Below, in pieces: positions 26,638 to 35,189 of a DNA stretch of 53,836 nt. Made by a program: the position numbers and the translations under genes. Location: the NCBI RefSeq assembly GCF_004794515.1, contig NZ_SSDF01000036.1, positions 1 to 53,836 on the forward strand, in the 5' to 3' direction. Under the pieces are notes generated by a model. It saw nothing but the letters and a program-made list of their open reading frames with translations. It searched no databases and was not told the DNA's origin. The DNA comes from Microbacterium sp. A20. Its GTDB lineage: Bacteria; Actinomycetota; Actinomycetes; Actinomycetales; Microbacteriaceae. The number at the start of each line of letters is the position of its first letter. Position 1 is the first letter of the stretch.

Positions 26638-27405
26638 ATGACGTCGATCGACCTGAACTCGGACCTCGGCGAGAACGTCGCCGACCGGATCGTCAGCGAC
26701 GACGCGAGCATGCTGCGCCTGGTCACGAGCGCGAACGTGTCGTGCGGATTCCACGCGGGCAGCCCGGAGGGGATCCGCGAGACGCTCGCCGCCGCCGTCG
26801 AGGGTGGCGTCGTGATCGGTGCGCACCCCGGCTACCGCGACTACGAGAACTTCGGCCGCACCATGGCGGACGTCGACTCGGCCACGCTCCAGGCGCATGT
26901 CGAGTATCAGCTCGGTGCCCTCATGGGTCTCGCCGCCGCGGTCGGCGGCACGGTCTCCTACGTCAAGCCGCACGGGGCGCTCTACAACACCATCGCCCGC
27001 GACGAGCGGCAGTCGAAGGACGTGGTGGCGGCGATCCGCGCGATCGACCCGAGCCTGATGCTGCTGGGGCTCGCCGGGGGTGTCGTGCTCGACGTCGCCG
27101 AACGGGCCGGGCTGGCGGTCGCCGCGGAGGCCTTCGCCGACCGGGCCTATCAACCCGACGGGCAGCTCGTGCCGCGCACCGAGGCGGGAGCCGTGCTGCA
27201 TGACCCGGCCGTGGTGGCGGAGCGCATGGTGCGTCTCGCGGCCGACGGCGTGATCCGGGCGATCGACGGCTCCGACGTGCCGGTGACGGCGCAGTCGATC
27301 TGCGTGCACGGCGACAGTCCCGGCTCGGTGGCGATGGCGGCCCAGACCAAGCGGATGCTGCAGGACGCGGGCATCACGATCGCCCCGTTCGCGGGCCCCC
27401 GATGA
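26638..27405 (+). CDS. pxpA: 5-oxoprolinase subunit PxpA (LamB/YcsF family)
   Basis: The 255-residue protein shows the PxpA signatures DLNSDLGE at the N-terminus, [27 protein letters not shown] and [14 protein letters not shown] [11 protein letters not shown] near the end. With PxpB and PxpC it performs ATP-dependent opening of 5-oxoproline (pyroglutamate) to glutamate. It follows the TetR gene by 4 bp and precedes a fused pxpBC gene by 22 bp. Confidence 0.94.
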   Translation: MTSIDLNSDLGENVADRIVSDDASMLRLVTSANVSCGFHAGSPEGIRETLAAAVEGGVVIGAHPGYRDYENFGRTMADVDSATLQAHVEYQLGALMGLAAAVGGTVSYVKPHGALYNTIARDERQSKDVVAAIRAIDPSLMLLGLAGGVVLDVAERAGLAVAAEAFADRAYQPDGQLVPRTEAGAVLHDPAVVAERMVRLAADGVIRAIDGSDVPVTAQSICVHGDSPGSVAMAAQTKRMLQDAGITIAPFAGPR

Positions 27406-27427
27406 CACAGCCGGCGCAGGTCGGCTG

Positions 27428-29083
27428 ATGCGCATCCTCACCGCATCCGATCGCGCACTGCTCGTCGAGGCGGACGACCTCGACGAGGCGATGCGGCTGA
27501 ACCGGGCGTGGGAGGGCGTGCCCGGCATCGTCGAGCGCATCCCGGGTGCCCGGACCGTGCTGGTGCGCTTCGATCCGCTGCGGGTATCGGCCGCCGATCT
27601 CGCGCAGACGTTGGCGGCGACCCGAGTCGATGCCGCATCCCTCCCGGGCACCGGGGAGGTCGTGATCCCCGTGAACTACGACGGTGAGGACCTCGACGAG
27701 GCGGCATCGCTGCTCGGTGTCCCGGCGGAGGAGCTCGTGAACCGGCATCTCGCCGCGGACTGGCGGGTCGCTTTCGCCGGGTTCGCCCCCGGCTTCGGCT
27801 ACCTGGTGAGCGACGATCCGCTCTTCGACGTGCCGCGCCGCTCGTCTCCGCGCACGCATGTGCCTGCCGGGTCGGTCGCGCTCGCCGGGGCGTTCACGGG
27901 TGTCTATCCGCGCGAGAGCCCCGGTGGGTGGCAGCTGATCGGCCGCACGGATGCCGTGATGTGGGACATCGACCGCGACCCGCCGGCGCTCCTGTCTCCG
28001 GGGACGGCGGTGCGGTTCGAGCGGGTGCGGGCGGATGCTCCTGTGGCCGCGGCTCAGCCGGGTGCGGCTCAGCCGGGTGCGGCTCAGCCGGACCGAAACG
28101 GAGATGATCCGGCGGACGCCCGGCGCGCCGTCGAGCGACTCGCCGACGCGGAAGCGGATGATCCGGGATTCGGCGCGGCATCCGCGGGCGCTGCATCCGC
28201 CGTCGAGGTCATCCGGCCGTCGCTGCAGCTCCTGGTGCAGGATGCCGGGCGCCCGGGTTACGCGGCGCTCGGGGTCTCGGCATCCGGAGTCGCCGACCGA
28301 CGCGCGATGCGGGATGCGAACCGCGCCGTGGGGAACGCCCCCACGGCTGCTGTGCTCGAGAGTGTCGGCGGAGCGGTGCTCCGGTTCCACGGGGCCGGCG
28401 TCGCGGTGGTCATCGGGGCTGTCGGCGCGCTCACCCTGAGCGGAGCCGAGGGGCTCGTCCGTCCGGTCGTGCACGGCGAGCCCTTCGCCACGATCGACGG
28501 CGACGAACTGACCCTCGGCCATCCGGACCGTGGTCTGCGGTACGTGATCGGGGTTCGCGGCGGAATCGAGGCGACGCCCGCGCTGGGCAGTCGTGCGGCC
28601 GACACCCTCGCGGGGCTGGGGCCGGAGCCGCTCACCGCCGGTGCGCTCCTCGCGATCGGCGATGCCGCCCCGAACCTGGTCGAGCCCGGGGCCGTGCCGC
28701 GCGACCTCCCGGCCCCCGGCGACCTCGTCGAGCTCGACATCACGCTCGGCCCTCGTGACGACTGGTTCACGACCCGTGCCCTCGAGGTGCTCACGACCCA
28801 GGAGTGGACGGTCACACCGCGCTCCGACCGCGTCGGCATCCGCCTCCATGGCGCGGTGCCGCTGGAGCGTTCCGTCGACGGCGAGCTGCCCAGCGAGGGT
28901 GCGGTCACCGGTGCGATCCAGGTGCCGCCCGACGGGCAGCCGGTGCTCTTCCTCGCCGACCACCCGCTCACCGGCGGGTACCCGATCATCGGCGCCCTGA
29001 CCGACCGCAGCCTCGATCTCGCCGGTCAGCTGCCGCCGGGAGTGCGCGTTCGGTTCACCCTCCGGGTGCCGTCCGCCGGCTGA
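27428..29083 (+). CDS. pxpBC: Fused 5-oxoprolinase subunits PxpB-PxpC (KipI-KipA)
   Basis: The 551-residue protein joins two domains usually encoded separately. Residues about 1-200 are PxpB/KipI: GVPGIVERIPGARTVLVRFDP, AGFAPGFGYL and AGAFTGVYPRESPGGWQLIGRT, each conserved. After an Ala/Gln/Pro/Gly linker, residues about 258-550 are PxpC/KipA: LLVQDAGRPGYAALGVSASGVAD and SEGAVTGAIQVPPDGQPVLFLADHPLTGGYP, split over conserved turns. ATG 27428 follows GCAGGTCGG. The fusion should fix the B:C ratio. It ends the operon and is followed by a B-family inverted repeat. Confidence 0.93.
   Translation: MRILTASDRALLVEADDLDEAMRLNRAWEGVPGIVERIPGARTVLVRFDPLRVSAADLAQTLAATRVDAASLPGTGEVVIPVNYDGEDLDEAASLLGVPAEELVNRHLAADWRVAFAGFAPGFGYLVSDDPLFDVPRRSSPRTHVPAGSVALAGAFTGVYPRESPGGWQLIGRTDAVMWDIDRDPPALLSPGTAVRFERVRADAPVAAAQPGAAQPGAAQPDRNGDDPADARRAVERLADAEADDPGFGAASAGAASAVEVIRPSLQLLVQDAGRPGYAALGVSASGVADRRAMRDANRAVGNAPTAAVLESVGGAVLRFHGAGVAVVIGAVGALTLSGAEGLVRPVVHGEPFATIDGDELTLGHPDRGLRYVIGVRGGIEATPALGSRAADTLAGLGPEPLTAGALLAIGDAAPNLVEPGAVPRDLPAPGDLVELDITLGPRDDWFTTRALEVLTTQEWTVTPRSDRVGIRLHGAVPLERSVDGELPSEGAVTGAIQVPPDGQPVLFLADHPLTGGYPIIGALTDRSLDLAGQLPPGVRVRFTLRVPSAG
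28049..28092 (+). repeat. Three tandem 15-bp repeats in the pxpBC linker
   Basis: GCGGCTCAGCCGGGT is repeated about three times in frame and encodes AAQPG units that join the PxpB and PxpC halves. The repeat number should vary between strains without breaking the frame. Confidence 0.85.
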
Positions 29084-29099
29084 GTTCCGCCGTCGGACG

Positions 29100-29185
29100 G
29101 TTCACAACTCCGCAGAAAACTGCACCGATCCGGAGTGATACCGCCGTACAGAGCCGTGCGGGCTGGTTTCTGAGGAGTTGTGAAC
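29100..29185. terminator. Inverted repeat GTTCACAACTCC (family B, copy 1) between convergent pxpBC and the uracil permease
   Basis: GTTCACAACTCC (29100-29111) pairs perfectly with GGAGTTGTGAAC (29174-29185), and the next bases (CAGAAA against TTTCTG) extend the arms with a gap. It separates two convergent genes. The same arm core occurs at 48710-48795. Confidence 0.75.
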
Positions 29186-29219
29186 GCGACGGGTGAAGCA
29201 CCCGACGCTGCGGGACCGC

Positions 29220-30548
29220 TCAGGCGGGGTCGCCGCCGAGCGGGCCGACCGCCTCGAGCGGCTTCGGGTCGTCGGCGCCGGTCTTGCGCAGGCGGGCGAT
29301 CAGGTTGCCCAGGTGGTAGATGAGGATCGCCGCGACCGTGGCGATGACGATGCCGCCGAGCTCGAAGCCGGATGCCTCGTCCTTGATCATGAAGCCGCCG
29401 ACCGCCATGATGAGCGCCACGGCTGCCGTGTACTGGTTGACCGGGCGCGAGAAGTCGACGCGGTTGTCGACCCAGATCTTGATGCCGATGACGCCGATGA
29501 GGCCGTACAGCGCAGTGGTCACGCCGCCGAGCACACCGGCCGGTACGGAGTTGATGACCTCGCCGAACTTGGGCGAGAGGCTGAGCAGGATCGCGGCGGC
29601 TCCAGCGACCCAGTAGGCGGCCGTCGAGTACACGCGGGTGGAAGCCATCACGCCGATGTTCTCGCCGTAGGTCGTGGTGCCCGAACCGCCGAAGAAGCCG
29701 GCCAGGGTGGTCGAGACGCCGTCGGCGATCAGCGCCTTTCCGGTCTGCTGGTTCACGCTCGCGTCGCCGGTCATGGTCGCGACGCCGCGCACGTGTCCGA
29801 CGTTCTCGGCGATCAGCACGAGCACGACCGGGAGGAACATCGCGAGCGCCGTGAGGGTGCCGGGCTCGGTGAAGTTCGGGAAGTGGAAGGTGGGAAGGCC
29901 GACCCAGTCGGCCTTCTCCACGGCCGAGAAGTCCAGTTCGCCGCGGAACGCCGCGAAGATGTATCCCGCGATCACGCCGAGGAAGATCGAGATGCGTCCG
30001 AGGAAGCCGCGGAACACGACGGCGAAGAGGATCGTGATGGCGAGCGTGAACGTCGCGGTCACGGGGGCTGCGGCGTAGTTGTTGTGCGCGGCGCCCGCGA
30101 GGTTGAATCCGATGAGGGCGACGATCGTCCCTGCGAGGACCGGAGGCAGGAAGCGGTCGACCCACTTCACGCCGACCGTGTGCACCACGACGCCGATGAT
30201 GGCGAGCAGCACACCGACCGCGACGATGCCGGCCAGGGCGGTGCCCATGTTCGCGGAGGCGGTGGCGGCGGTGACCGGAGCGATGAACGCGAACGACGAG
30301 CCCAGGTAACTGGGCAGCTTGTTGCGCGTGACGAGGAGGAACAGGATCGTGCCCACGCCGCTGAACAGCAGGGTCGTGGCGACCGGGAAGCCGGTGATGA
30401 TCGGCACCAGGAACGTCGCGCCGAACATCGCGACGACGTGCTGGAGTCCGATCGCGATCGTGGCGGGCCAGTTCAGGCGCTCGTCGGGACGGACGACGGC
30501 GCCGGGCTCGACCGTCCGGCCGTTTCCGTGCAGCTTCCACAGGGCCAT
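29220..30548 (-). CDS. Uracil/xanthine permease, NCS2 family
   Basis: The 442-residue protein has the NCS2 pattern of about 14 membrane helices, with LQHVVAMFGATFLVPIITG near the N-terminus and SSFAFIAPV and GSGTTTYGENIGVMASTRVYS, the substrate-site helices of UraA-like proteins (split by conserved glycines). It likely imports uracil by proton symport; xanthine cannot be excluded. ATG 30548 is preceded by GAGGAG. Neighbouring purine-salvage and vap genes are not obviously functionally tied. Confidence 0.9.
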   Translation of the reverse strand: MALWKLHGNGRTVEPGAVVRPDERLNWPATIAIGLQHVVAMFGATFLVPIITGFPVATTLLFSGVGTILFLLVTRNKLPSYLGSSFAFIAPVTAATASANMGTALAGIVAVGVLLAIIGVVVHTVGVKWVDRFLPPVLAGTIVALIGFNLAGAAHNNYAAAPVTATFTLAITILFAVVFRGFLGRISIFLGVIAGYIFAAFRGELDFSAVEKADWVGLPTFHFPNFTEPGTLTALAMFLPVVLVLIAENVGHVRGVATMTGDASVNQQTGKALIADGVSTTLAGFFGGSGTTTYGENIGVMASTRVYSTAAYWVAGAAAILLSLSPKFGEVINSVPAGVLGGVTTALYGLIGVIGIKIWVDNRVDFSRPVNQYTAAVALIMAVGGFMIKDEASGFELGGIVIATVAAILIYHLGNLIARLRKTGADDPKPLEAVGPLGGDPA

Positions 30549-30624
30549 GCGGGCTCCTCAGGGTTCGGGGGATGGCGGGAGTGCTGGAGCAACACTATCG
30601 ATTCCTGAGTTTTCCCTGAGCGCT

Positions 30625-30659
30625 TCTACCATGGTAGACGCGACGGTAGAATGGTAGAC
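30625..30659 (+). promoter_or_regulatory. vapBC promoter and autoregulatory repeats
   Basis: TCTACCATGGTAGA (30625-30638) is a perfect palindrome. ATGGTAGAC occurs at 30631 and again at 30651, 20 bp apart, just before the vapB ATG. TAGAAT (30647-30652) is a -10 box seven bases from that ATG. Operator repeats overlapping the -10 fit conditional autoregulation by the VapBC complex. Confidence 0.8.
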
Positions 30660-30923
30660 ATGAGCCTCAACATCAAGAACGAGACGACGCACGAGCTCGT
30701 GCGCCGACTCGCGGCGTTGACCGGTCAGAGTCAGACGAGTGCGGTGGAGGATGCGGTGCGGCGGCGTCTCGCCGAGCTGGAGGAGACGCGTGAGGCGGAG
30801 ATAGAGCGCAAGCGTGCGGCGATCGCCGCTGTGGTGGAGGAAGCGCGGAAGCTACCGGTCATCGGGCCGAGCTATGAGGAGATCATGGACGAGATGTATG
30901 ACGAGATGGGCCTTCCTCGATGA
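30660..30923 (+). CDS. vapB: VapB-type antitoxin (Rv0623/PSK-like)
   Basis: The 87-residue protein begins SLNIKNETTHELVRRLAALTGQSQTSAVEDAV, split over a ribbon-helix-helix-like N-terminus used for DNA binding. It ends in an acidic, toxin-wrapping tail (GPSYEEIMDEMYDEMGLPR). It neutralises the downstream VapC and represses its own promoter. ATG 30660 is preferred over 30651 because the operator repeat covers the latter. Its stop overlaps vapC (ATGA). Confidence 0.93.
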   Translation: MSLNIKNETTHELVRRLAALTGQSQTSAVEDAVRRRLAELEETREAEIERKRAAIAAVVEEARKLPVIGPSYEEIMDEMYDEMGLPR

Positions 30924-31318
30924 TCCTCGACTCATCCGTGATCGTCGCGATCCTGACGAGTGAACCCGACGGAGTTCTGTTCCAGCGCCTGTTGGCGGAG
31001 GAGGCGGATCCGGTGATCTCGGCGGCGACGCTGCTCGAGTCGCATATCGTGATGCGCCGGCGGCTGGGTGAGCCCGGCGTGGAGAAGGTGGACCGGCTCC
31101 TCCGTGAAGGAGGCGTCGGCGTGATCCCGGTCGATGAAACGCAGGCCAGGAGTGCAAGTCGTGGGCATGCTGCGTACGGGCGGGGTTCCGGGAGCCCAGC
31201 GCGCCTGAACTACGGCGACTGCTTCTCCTACGCGCTCGCGATCAGTCGCGACGAACCGCTGCTCTTCAAGGGCGACGACTTCATCCACACCGACGTGCGT
31301 CGGGTGGAGCTCGCCTGA
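30920..31318 (+). CDS. vapC: VapC-type PIN-domain ribonuclease toxin
   Basis: The 132-residue PIN protein keeps all four acidic metal-binding residues: D4 (MILDSS), E40 (ATLLES), D100 (NYGDCFSYALA) and D119 (FKGDDF). VapC toxins cut tRNA or rRNA when freed from VapB. The complete active site suggests a working toxin. The gene overlaps vapB by 4 bp and ends 4 bp before the convergent purC stop. Confidence 0.94.
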   Translation: MILDSSVIVAILTSEPDGVLFQRLLAEEADPVISAATLLESHIVMRRRLGEPGVEKVDRLLREGGVGVIPVDETQARSASRGHAAYGRGSGSPARLNYGDCFSYALAISRDEPLLFKGDDFIHTDVRRVELA

Positions 31319-31322
31319 CGAC

Positions 31323-32201
31323 TCAGGCGCCGAGGCGGTCGATCAGTTCGCGGTAGCGGTCGGCGGTGCGCTCGACCACGTCGTCGGGGAGTGCGGGCGG
31401 CTCCCCCTGCTTGTCCCAGTTCGCGGCCATCCAGTCGCGCACGATCTGCTTGTCGAAGCTCGCCATGCGTGCGCTCGGGGTGCTGCCGGTGCGCCAGGCC
31501 TCGGCGTCCCAGTACCGCGAGGAGTCGCTGGTGAGCACCTCGTCGGCCAGGCGCAGGGTGCCTTCGGCATCCGTCCCGAACTCGAACTTGGTGTCGGCGA
31601 GGATCAGACCCTTCTCCTCGGCGATCGCGGCGGCGCGGGCGTAGATCGCGAGCGAGGTATCGCGCAGCTCGGCCGCGCGCTCGGCGCCGACCAGCTCGAC
31701 GGTGCGCTCGAACGTGATGTTCTCGTCGTGCTCGCCCATAGGCGCCTTGTAGGCCGGCGTGAACAGGGGCTCCGGCAGACGGTCGCCGTTCTGCAGGCCG
31801 GCGGGCAGCGGGATGCCGCACACGGTGCCGTTCTCCTGGTACTCGGCCCAGCCGGAACCGGTGATGTAGCCGCGCACCACGCACTCGATCGGCAGCATCT
31901 CGAGCGACTGGGCGAGCATGGCGTGATCGGCCACCTCGTCGGGCAGCTCGCCCTCGGCGATGTGGTTGGGGAAGTCGGAGAGCTGTGCGAACCACCAGCG
32001 GCTCAGCCGCGTCAAGAGCGCGCCCTTGCCGGTGATGCCGGGGGAGAGCACGAAGTCGAAGGCGCTCACGCGGTCGGAGGCCACGACCAGGATGCGCGTG
32101 TCCGCCGGATCCTCCGAGGCGTACAGGTCGCGGACCTTGCCCGAGTAGATGTGCCGCCAGCCGGGGATGCTCTGTGCCGTGCCTTCTGAAGGAGTGCTCA
32201 C
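31323..32201 (-). CDS. purC: SAICAR synthase (phosphoribosylaminoimidazole-succinocarboxamide synthase)
   Basis: The 292-residue protein shows YSGKVRDLYA, the SAICAR synthetase motif LPIECVVRGYITGSGW and ILADTKFEFG near the C-terminus. It joins CAIR to aspartate with ATP in purine synthesis. I chose GTG 32201: GATAAT lies exactly six bases upstream with no Shine-Dalgarno, suggesting a leaderless mRNA. The same frame remains open much further upstream, but into the PadR region with repetitive, low-quality sequence. Confidence 0.95.
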   Translation of the reverse strand: MSTPSEGTAQSIPGWRHIYSGKVRDLYASEDPADTRILVVASDRVSAFDFVLSPGITGKGALLTRLSRWWFAQLSDFPNHIAEGELPDEVADHAMLAQSLEMLPIECVVRGYITGSGWAEYQENGTVCGIPLPAGLQNGDRLPEPLFTPAYKAPMGEHDENITFERTVELVGAERAAELRDTSLAIYARAAAIAEEKGLILADTKFEFGTDAEGTLRLADEVLTSDSSRYWDAEAWRTGSTPSARMASFDKQIVRDWMAANWDKQGEPPALPDDVVERTADRYRELIDRLGA

Positions 32202-32207
32202 CCGCCC

Positions 32208-32213
32208 ATTATC
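32208..32213 (-). promoter_or_regulatory. Leaderless -10 box of purC
   Basis: GATAAT followed by GGGCGG and the GTG start on the minus strand. The spacing matches the other leaderless genes here. Confidence 0.7.
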
Positions 32214-32279
32214 CCGGTTCCATCCGACCGCGAACGCCGTCGGTCGTGGGTCGCGCCGCCCGGTGTCGGAGCGGTTGTC

Positions 32280-32285
32280 TAGCGT
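32280..32285 (+). promoter_or_regulatory. Leaderless -10 box of the GNAT gene at 32292
   Basis: TAGCGT, six bases, then GTG. It lies 66 bp from the divergent purC -10 box. Confidence 0.6.
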
Positions 32286-32291
32286 TGAGGG

Positions 32292-32840
32292 GTGACTGCT
32301 GACATCTTCACCGACCGGCTCCGCCTTTCGCGGTCGACCCCGTCCGACCTCGATGCGGTCTTCGCGATCCAGAACGATCCGCGGGTGTGGACGCACTTTC
32401 CGAGTCTTCGACACGCCGACCCCGCGACGACCCTCGAGATGATGGAGCGCTGGGAGCGCAGCTGGGAGCTGGCGGGACTCGGATCCTGGGTCGCGCGTCT
32501 GCGTGACACGGGCGAGATCATCGGAAACGGTGGGTGCACGCTGCTCCGCGATGAGGTGTGGAACGTCGGCTACCGGATCGCGGCCGACCATCACGGACAC
32601 GGGTACGCGACCGAGCTGGCACGCGCCGGCATCGAGCAGGCGCGCATCATCGCGCCCGATCGCCCCGTGATCGCCTATCTCGTGGAGCACAACCGGGCGT
32701 CGGCGCACGTCGCAGAGAAACTGGGCCTCGAGCTCGTGCATCGGGCACCGGATGTCGGCAACCCCGATCCGGCGGTGATGCGGCTCGTGTACGCAGATCG
32801 ACCGCTCACCCCGATGCAGCTCGCGGCCGCCCTCGGCTGA
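32292..32840 (+). CDS. GNAT family N-acetyltransferase (RimJ-like)
   Basis: The 182-residue protein has the RimJ/RimL-style opening TDRLRLSRSTPSDLDAVFAIQNDP, an acetyl-CoA pyrophosphate loop in ADHHGHGYATELARAGIEQA and the late VEHNRASAHVAEKLGL segment. The acceptor (a protein N-terminus, an antibiotic or a small amine) is unknown. GTG 32292 appears leaderless. The stop lies at the edge of a CTGACC-rich repeat tract. Confidence 0.88.
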   Translation: MTADIFTDRLRLSRSTPSDLDAVFAIQNDPRVWTHFPSLRHADPATTLEMMERWERSWELAGLGSWVARLRDTGEIIGNGGCTLLRDEVWNVGYRIAADHHGHGYATELARAGIEQARIIAPDRPVIAYLVEHNRASAHVAEKLGLELVHRAPDVGNPDPAVMRLVYADRPLTPMQLAAALG

Positions 32841-32930
32841 CCGGCTGACCGACCGGCCGGCTGACCGCCTGACCGACCGGCTGACCTGCTGCTCGGCTGG
32901 CCGACCGACCGGCCGCTCGGTGGTCGGTCT
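32836..32930. repeat. Low-complexity CTGACC/GACCGG repeat tract
   Basis: CTGACC occurs five times between 32837 and 32886, mixed with GACCGACCGG and its reverse complement. The tract starts at the GNAT stop codon and ends at the PadR promoter. It may terminate the GNAT transcript. Confidence 0.7.
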
Positions 32931-32971
32931 TGTCGCTGCCCCCCGCGGGGCGTATAGTCCACATGGACTAT
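32930..32971 (+). promoter_or_regulatory. PadR promoter with a palindromic operator over the -10 box
   Basis: TTGTCG (32930-32935), a 17-nt spacer and TATAGT (32953-32958) form the promoter. ATAGTCCACATGGACTAT (32954-32971) is a perfect 8-bp-arm palindrome overlapping the -10 and start site, a good fit for autorepression by the PadR protein. Confidence 0.85.
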
Positions 32972-32981
32972 TTGAGGTGAT

Positions 32982-33608
32982 ATGAAGAAGGATGCCGTCG
33001 ATCGGCTCACCCCGATGGGGGTGATGGTGCTCGCGCTGCTGCGCGAGGGCGACATGCACCCCTACGAGATGGTGCGTCTGATGCGTGCCAGGCACGACGA
33101 CCGACTGCTCACGATCACCAACGGGACGCTGTACCACACGGTCTCTCGACTCCACCGCGCCGGGCTGATCGACGAGCTCGGCATCGATCGTGACGGCAAC
33201 CGTCCGGAGCGCACGACCTACGCCCTGACGGATGCCGGGCGCGATGCGGTCGTCGCGTGGGTGCAGCGCGAGCTGCCGCGCATCGATCGCCCGGCCGACT
33301 TCCGCGTCGCGCTCGCCGAGGCGCACAACCTCGAGCGTCCGGAGGTCCTGGATCTCCTGCGTGCGAGGCGTGCGGCGCTCGTCGAGGACCACGCCAGACA
33401 CCTCGACGGCCTCGCGAAGGCCCGGCAGAAGAACGTGCCCGAACAGGTGCTCGTCGAGATCGAACGGCAGGAGGCCCTGCTGGACGCAGAGCTCCGCTGG
33501 CTCGACTCCCTCCTCGACCGCCTCGAGGCCCAAGTCCTGCCGTGGGGTCCCACGGCATTCCCGAACTCAGACCGCTACCGCGCTCAGCGAAAGGCTGCAC
33601 AGCAATGA
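32982..33608 (+). CDS. PadR family transcriptional regulator of the efflux pump
   Basis: The 208-residue protein has a PadR winged helix (MVLALLREGDMHPYEMVRLM, then TNGTLYHTVSRLHRAGLIDE) and a C-terminal helical dimer domain. PadR repressors typically control adjacent drug or phenolic-acid exporters and are released by the substrate. Its stop overlaps the start of the MFS gene, and an 18-bp palindrome covers its promoter. RBS GAGGTGAT precedes the ATG. Confidence 0.93.
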   Translation: MKKDAVDRLTPMGVMVLALLREGDMHPYEMVRLMRARHDDRLLTITNGTLYHTVSRLHRAGLIDELGIDRDGNRPERTTYALTDAGRDAVVAWVQRELPRIDRPADFRVALAEAHNLERPEVLDLLRARRAALVEDHARHLDGLAKARQKNVPEQVLVEIERQEALLDAELRWLDSLLDRLEAQVLPWGPTAFPNSDRYRAQRKAAQQ

Positions 33609-35176
33609 CAGACACTCCTCGCGACGGAGACCGCCCACCGGTGTCCGCGCCCGCCACATCCGGTCCTTCGACCGGCACCTACTCCGTCGGGCACAAGCCC
33701 ACGAGTCCGTGGCCTGCCCTCTGGGCTCTGGTCATCGGCTTCTTCATGATCCTCGTCGACACCACGATCGTGTCGGTCGCGAACCCGGCCATCAAGGCCG
33801 CGCTCGACCCCGACACGAACAACCTCGACAACGTCGTGTGGGTCACCAGCGCCTACCTGCTCGCCTACGCGGTGCCGCTGCTGATCACCGGACGCCTCGG
33901 CGACCGCTTCGGCCCGAAGAACATCTACCTGATCGGCCTCGCGATCTTCACGCTCGCCTCGCTGTGGTGCGGACTGTCGAACTCGCTCGAGGGACTGATC
34001 GTCGCCCGCGCCGTGCAGGGTCTCGGAGCGGCGTTCATGACCCCGCAGACCATGGCCGTGATCACCCGGACATTCCCGCCCGAGCGCCGCGGCGCCGCCA
34101 TGGGTCTCTGGGGTGCGACGGCCGGTGTCGCCACACTCGTCGGTCCGCTCGTGGGCGGCCTGCTCGTCGACGGCTTCGGCTGGGAGTGGATCTTCTTCGT
34201 GAACATCCCGGTCGGCATCGTCGCGTTCGTGCTCGCCTGGCGTCTGGTCCCGAAGCTCGCCACCCACCCGCACCGCTTCGACATCGTGGGCGTCGTGCTC
34301 AGCGCCGTGGCACTGTTCCTGATCGTCTTCGGACTGCAGGAGGGCGAGAAGTACGACTGGGGCGTGATCTGGGGTCCCATCTCGGTGTGGAGTCTGATCA
34401 TCGTCGGCCTCATCGTGCTCGGGCTGTTCATCGTGCAGCAGGCCAAGACCCGCAGCGAGCCGTTGGTTCCGCTCGAGCTGTTCCGCGACCGCAACTTCTC
34501 AGGTGCCAACGTCGCGATCGCCGCGGTCGGCTTCACGGTGACGAGCATGTCGCTGCCGATGATGTTCTTCCTGCAGTCGGCGCGCGGGCTCACCCCGACC
34601 GAGGCCGCGCTGCTGCTGATCCCGATGGCGGTGCTGTCGGGTGTGCTCGCCCCGGCGGCGGGCAAGCTGCTCGATCGGGTGGATCCGCGCATCATCCTGA
34701 TCCCCGGTCTGCTCTGCGTCGCCGGCGCGCTCGTCTGGTACTCGGTCCTGATCAACATGGACACCCCGATCCTGATGTTCCTGCTGCCCTCGGCTCTGAT
34801 GGGCATCGGCAACGCGGGCATGTGGGGCCCTCTCGCCACCACCGCGACGCGCAAGCTGCCGCCGCGCCAGGCGGGTGCCGGAGCCGGCATCTACAACACC
34901 ACCCGGACGATCGGGTCGGTCATCGGCTCGGCATCCATCGCCGCGTTCATGCAGTCCCGGCTCGAGGCGAACCTGCCCGGTCTCGCCGATGCGCCGGCCG
35001 GCATCTCGACCGGGGGGACGCTGCCTCCGCAGGTGGCCGACGGGTTCGCGGCCGGCATGTCGCAGGCGATCCTGCTGCCGGCCTGCGTCATGGTGATCGC
35101 GCTCATCGCCTCGCTGTTCCTGGGTCGCTACGACAAGGCGGATGCCGCGGCTCCCTCGGCCGCGCAGCCGGAGTAG
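33605..35176 (+). CDS. MFS drug efflux transporter, DHA2 (EmrB/QacA) family
   Basis: The 523-residue protein has about 14 membrane helices and DHA2 motifs: FMILVDTTIVSVANPAI in helix 1, GRLGDRFGPKNIYLIG (motif A) and the motif-C-like GPLVGGLLVDGFGWEWIFFVNIP. It should export hydrophobic compounds using the proton gradient. The ATG overlaps the padR stop, so expression follows the PadR repressor. Substrate unknown. The earlier in-frame region inside padR is not used. Confidence 0.92.
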   Translation: MTDTPRDGDRPPVSAPATSGPSTGTYSVGHKPTSPWPALWALVIGFFMILVDTTIVSVANPAIKAALDPDTNNLDNVVWVTSAYLLAYAVPLLITGRLGDRFGPKNIYLIGLAIFTLASLWCGLSNSLEGLIVARAVQGLGAAFMTPQTMAVITRTFPPERRGAAMGLWGATAGVATLVGPLVGGLLVDGFGWEWIFFVNIPVGIVAFVLAWRLVPKLATHPHRFDIVGVVLSAVALFLIVFGLQEGEKYDWGVIWGPISVWSLIIVGLIVLGLFIVQQAKTRSEPLVPLELFRDRNFSGANVAIAAVGFTVTSMSLPMMFFLQSARGLTPTEAALLLIPMAVLSGVLAPAAGKLLDRVDPRIILIPGLLCVAGALVWYSVLINMDTPILMFLLPSALMGIGNAGMWGPLATTATRKLPPRQAGAGAGIYNTTRTIGSVIGSASIAAFMQSRLEANLPGLADAPAGISTGGTLPPQVADGFAAGMSQAILLPACVMVIALIASLFLGRYDKADAAAPSAAQPE

Positions 35177-35189
35177 AAGGAGGCGTGGC

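Noticed and set aside
28049..28092. CRISPR-like short repeats
   Set aside because: The units are adjacent, in frame and without spacers; they encode the AAQPG linker. The TDPG and EPTA repeats were rejected as CRISPR for the same reason.
32202..33533. Extension of the purC frame upstream to 33533
   Set aside because: It runs antisense to the GNAT and PadR genes and contains low-complexity repeats. PurC is normally about 290 residues, which fits the start at 32201.
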